Shown here in pieces: positions 5,333 through 5,836 of a DNA stretch of 5,836 nucleotides. The stretch is taken from assembly GCA_002482965.1 (NCBI GenBank), contig DLGZ01000046.1:9092-14927 (forward strand). The letters run 5' to 3'. Under the pieces are notes generated by a model. That model was not told the DNA's origin. It did not search any database and saw only the letters and a program-made list of their open reading frames with translations. The position numbers were made by a program, and so were the translations under genes. This DNA is from Verrucomicrobiaceae bacterium UBA7681. GTDB taxonomy: Bacteria > Verrucomicrobiota > Verrucomicrobiia > Verrucomicrobiales > Verrucomicrobiaceae. Each line of letters begins with the position of its first letter. The stretch's first letter is position 1.

Positions 5333-5653
5333 ATGAATGACGATCAACTCCACCATCTCCTGCGCCGGACGCCCGCGCAGGTCAAACTTCCGGCCTCCTT
5401 CGGCCGTGAGGTCTGGGCGCGCATCGAGGCGGAAGCCTCCCTCACCTTCCGCGAGTGCATCAGCAGGCTCGCGCAGTCGCTGTTTGCCATGCTGGCGCGC
5501 CCACTGCCAGCCAGCCTGACGATTGCCGCCTTCATTGCCTTGGGGGTATGGCTGGGCGGTTGGGGTCAGGCGGAGAATGCCGCGGCCGCTGAAATGGCCT
5601 ATGTCGAATCCATTCATCCGCTGCTGCAAGGCAGCATGGGAAACATGCCATGA
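5333..5653 (+). CDS. CnrY-like single-pass membrane protein, putative anti-sigma factor (module 2)
   Basis: This 106-residue paralogue of the protein at 3441 has the same plan: MNDDQLHHLLRR and SFGREVWARIEAE in the cytoplasmic part, one hydrophobic helix at about 60-78 (ASLTIAAFIALGVWLGGW) and a tail with YVESIHPLL. The helix and the region just before it have diverged, whereas the SFxREIWARI-type segment and the Y-V-x-S-I-x-P-L tail are kept. These may be the sigma-binding and sensor-contacting parts respectively (inference). The start is set at 5333 by alignment with MNDD of module 1. ATG 5306 would add nine residues, and ATG 5192 would add a 47-residue extension with no counterpart. The stop overlaps the next ATG by 4 nt exactly as in module 1, so the pair probably arose as a duplicated unit. 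No sigma gene for it is visible in the window. Confidence 0.72.
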   Translation: MNDDQLHHLLRRTPAQVKLPASFGREVWARIEAEASLTFRECISRLAQSLFAMLARPLPASLTIAAFIALGVWLGGWGQAENAAAAEMAYVESIHPLLQGSMGNMP

Positions 5654-5836
5654 AACGCGGCCAGTTCATCCTGGTCATCGCCCTGGCACTTGGGGCATGC
5701 ATGTTCTTCTGCTCGCGCTATTGGCTGCATGACAACCGCATGACGAACGCCATGCCGCAGGAGCGTGAAAGCCTGCTGCCGGAGCTGGAGTGGCTACGAC
5801 AGCGGCTGCGGCTCGATGAGGCGCAGTTTGAAAAGG
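5650..5836 (+). CDS. CnrX-like membrane-anchored periplasmic metal sensor (module 2, 3' truncated by window end)
   Basis: Sixty-two residues are visible before the window ends. An N-terminal hydrophobic segment (QFILVIALALGACMFFC) is followed by ESLLPELEWLRQRLRLDEAQFEK, which matches LPELEWLRHEFELTDTQFAK of the sensor at 3761. The His51 of module 1 is Gln here, so at least one candidate metal ligand differs, suggesting a different metal or affinity. LGAC around Cys17 looks like a lipobox, which would make this sensor a lipoprotein rather than a transmembrane-anchored one, although the hydrophobic residues after the Cys make that uncertain. The ATG overlaps the stop of the Y-like gene as ATGA, indicating coupled translation. 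The metal-binding core lies outside the window. Confidence 0.75.
   Translation, partial: MKRGQFILVIALALGACMFFCSRYWLHDNRMTNAMPQERESLLPELEWLRQRLRLDEAQFEK

Noticed and set aside
1..5836. CRISPR array, tRNA/rRNA gene, insertion sequence or transposase
   Set aside because: I found no regularly spaced repeats, tRNA-like cloverleaf, rRNA motif, terminal inverted repeats or transposase-like protein by reading both strands.

Overview
This G+C-rich window reads as a copper/heavy-metal handling locus from a Gram-negative bacterium. It has outer-membrane-type and lipoprotein signals, a periplasmic multicopper oxidase and an ECF sigma factor. The absence of convincing Shine-Dalgarno sequences, the A/C-rich leaders and the style of the small Cys-rich proteins suggest Verrucomicrobiota (Prosthecobacter/Verrucomicrobium-like) or a PVC relative. 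That assignment is inference; there is no rRNA or phylogenetic marker here. All genes are on the + strand.

Left part (1-1850): the 3' portion of a CopA/PcoA-type multicopper oxidase that continues into a CopB-like outer-membrane beta-barrel domain. It is followed after 45 nt by a small lipoprotein with a YHS/TRASH-like C...CCxxC metal-binding signature. Next comes a broken remnant of a second copy of that domain, then a strong hairpin terminator. Middle (1874-3358): a secreted BNR/sialidase-fold protein with a CxCC cluster, then a promoter-like element and a small secreted Cys-rich protein ended by a second hairpin terminator.

Right part (3441-5836): three tightly packed genes have the order, sizes and topologies of cnrY-cnrX-cnrH of Cupriavidus: a small single-pass anti-sigma-like protein, a membrane-anchored periplasmic metal sensor and an ECF sigma factor. 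They are followed by a second secreted YHS-like protein. A second Y-X pair then begins, with the same 4-nt ATGA overlap, and runs off the right edge. A second sigma gene would be expected just beyond it.

The genes fit one working model. A periplasmic metal signal is sensed by X, Y releases the sigma factor, and the sigma factor activates genes for small secreted Cys-rich metal binders, and perhaps the oxidase. The best support for this wiring is a 50-bp element that aligns without gaps (35/50 identities by eye) upstream of the two secreted Cys-rich genes at 3113 and 4928. Its two conserved blocks are spaced like -35/-10 boxes of an ECF promoter. The regulation is inferred from sequence only.
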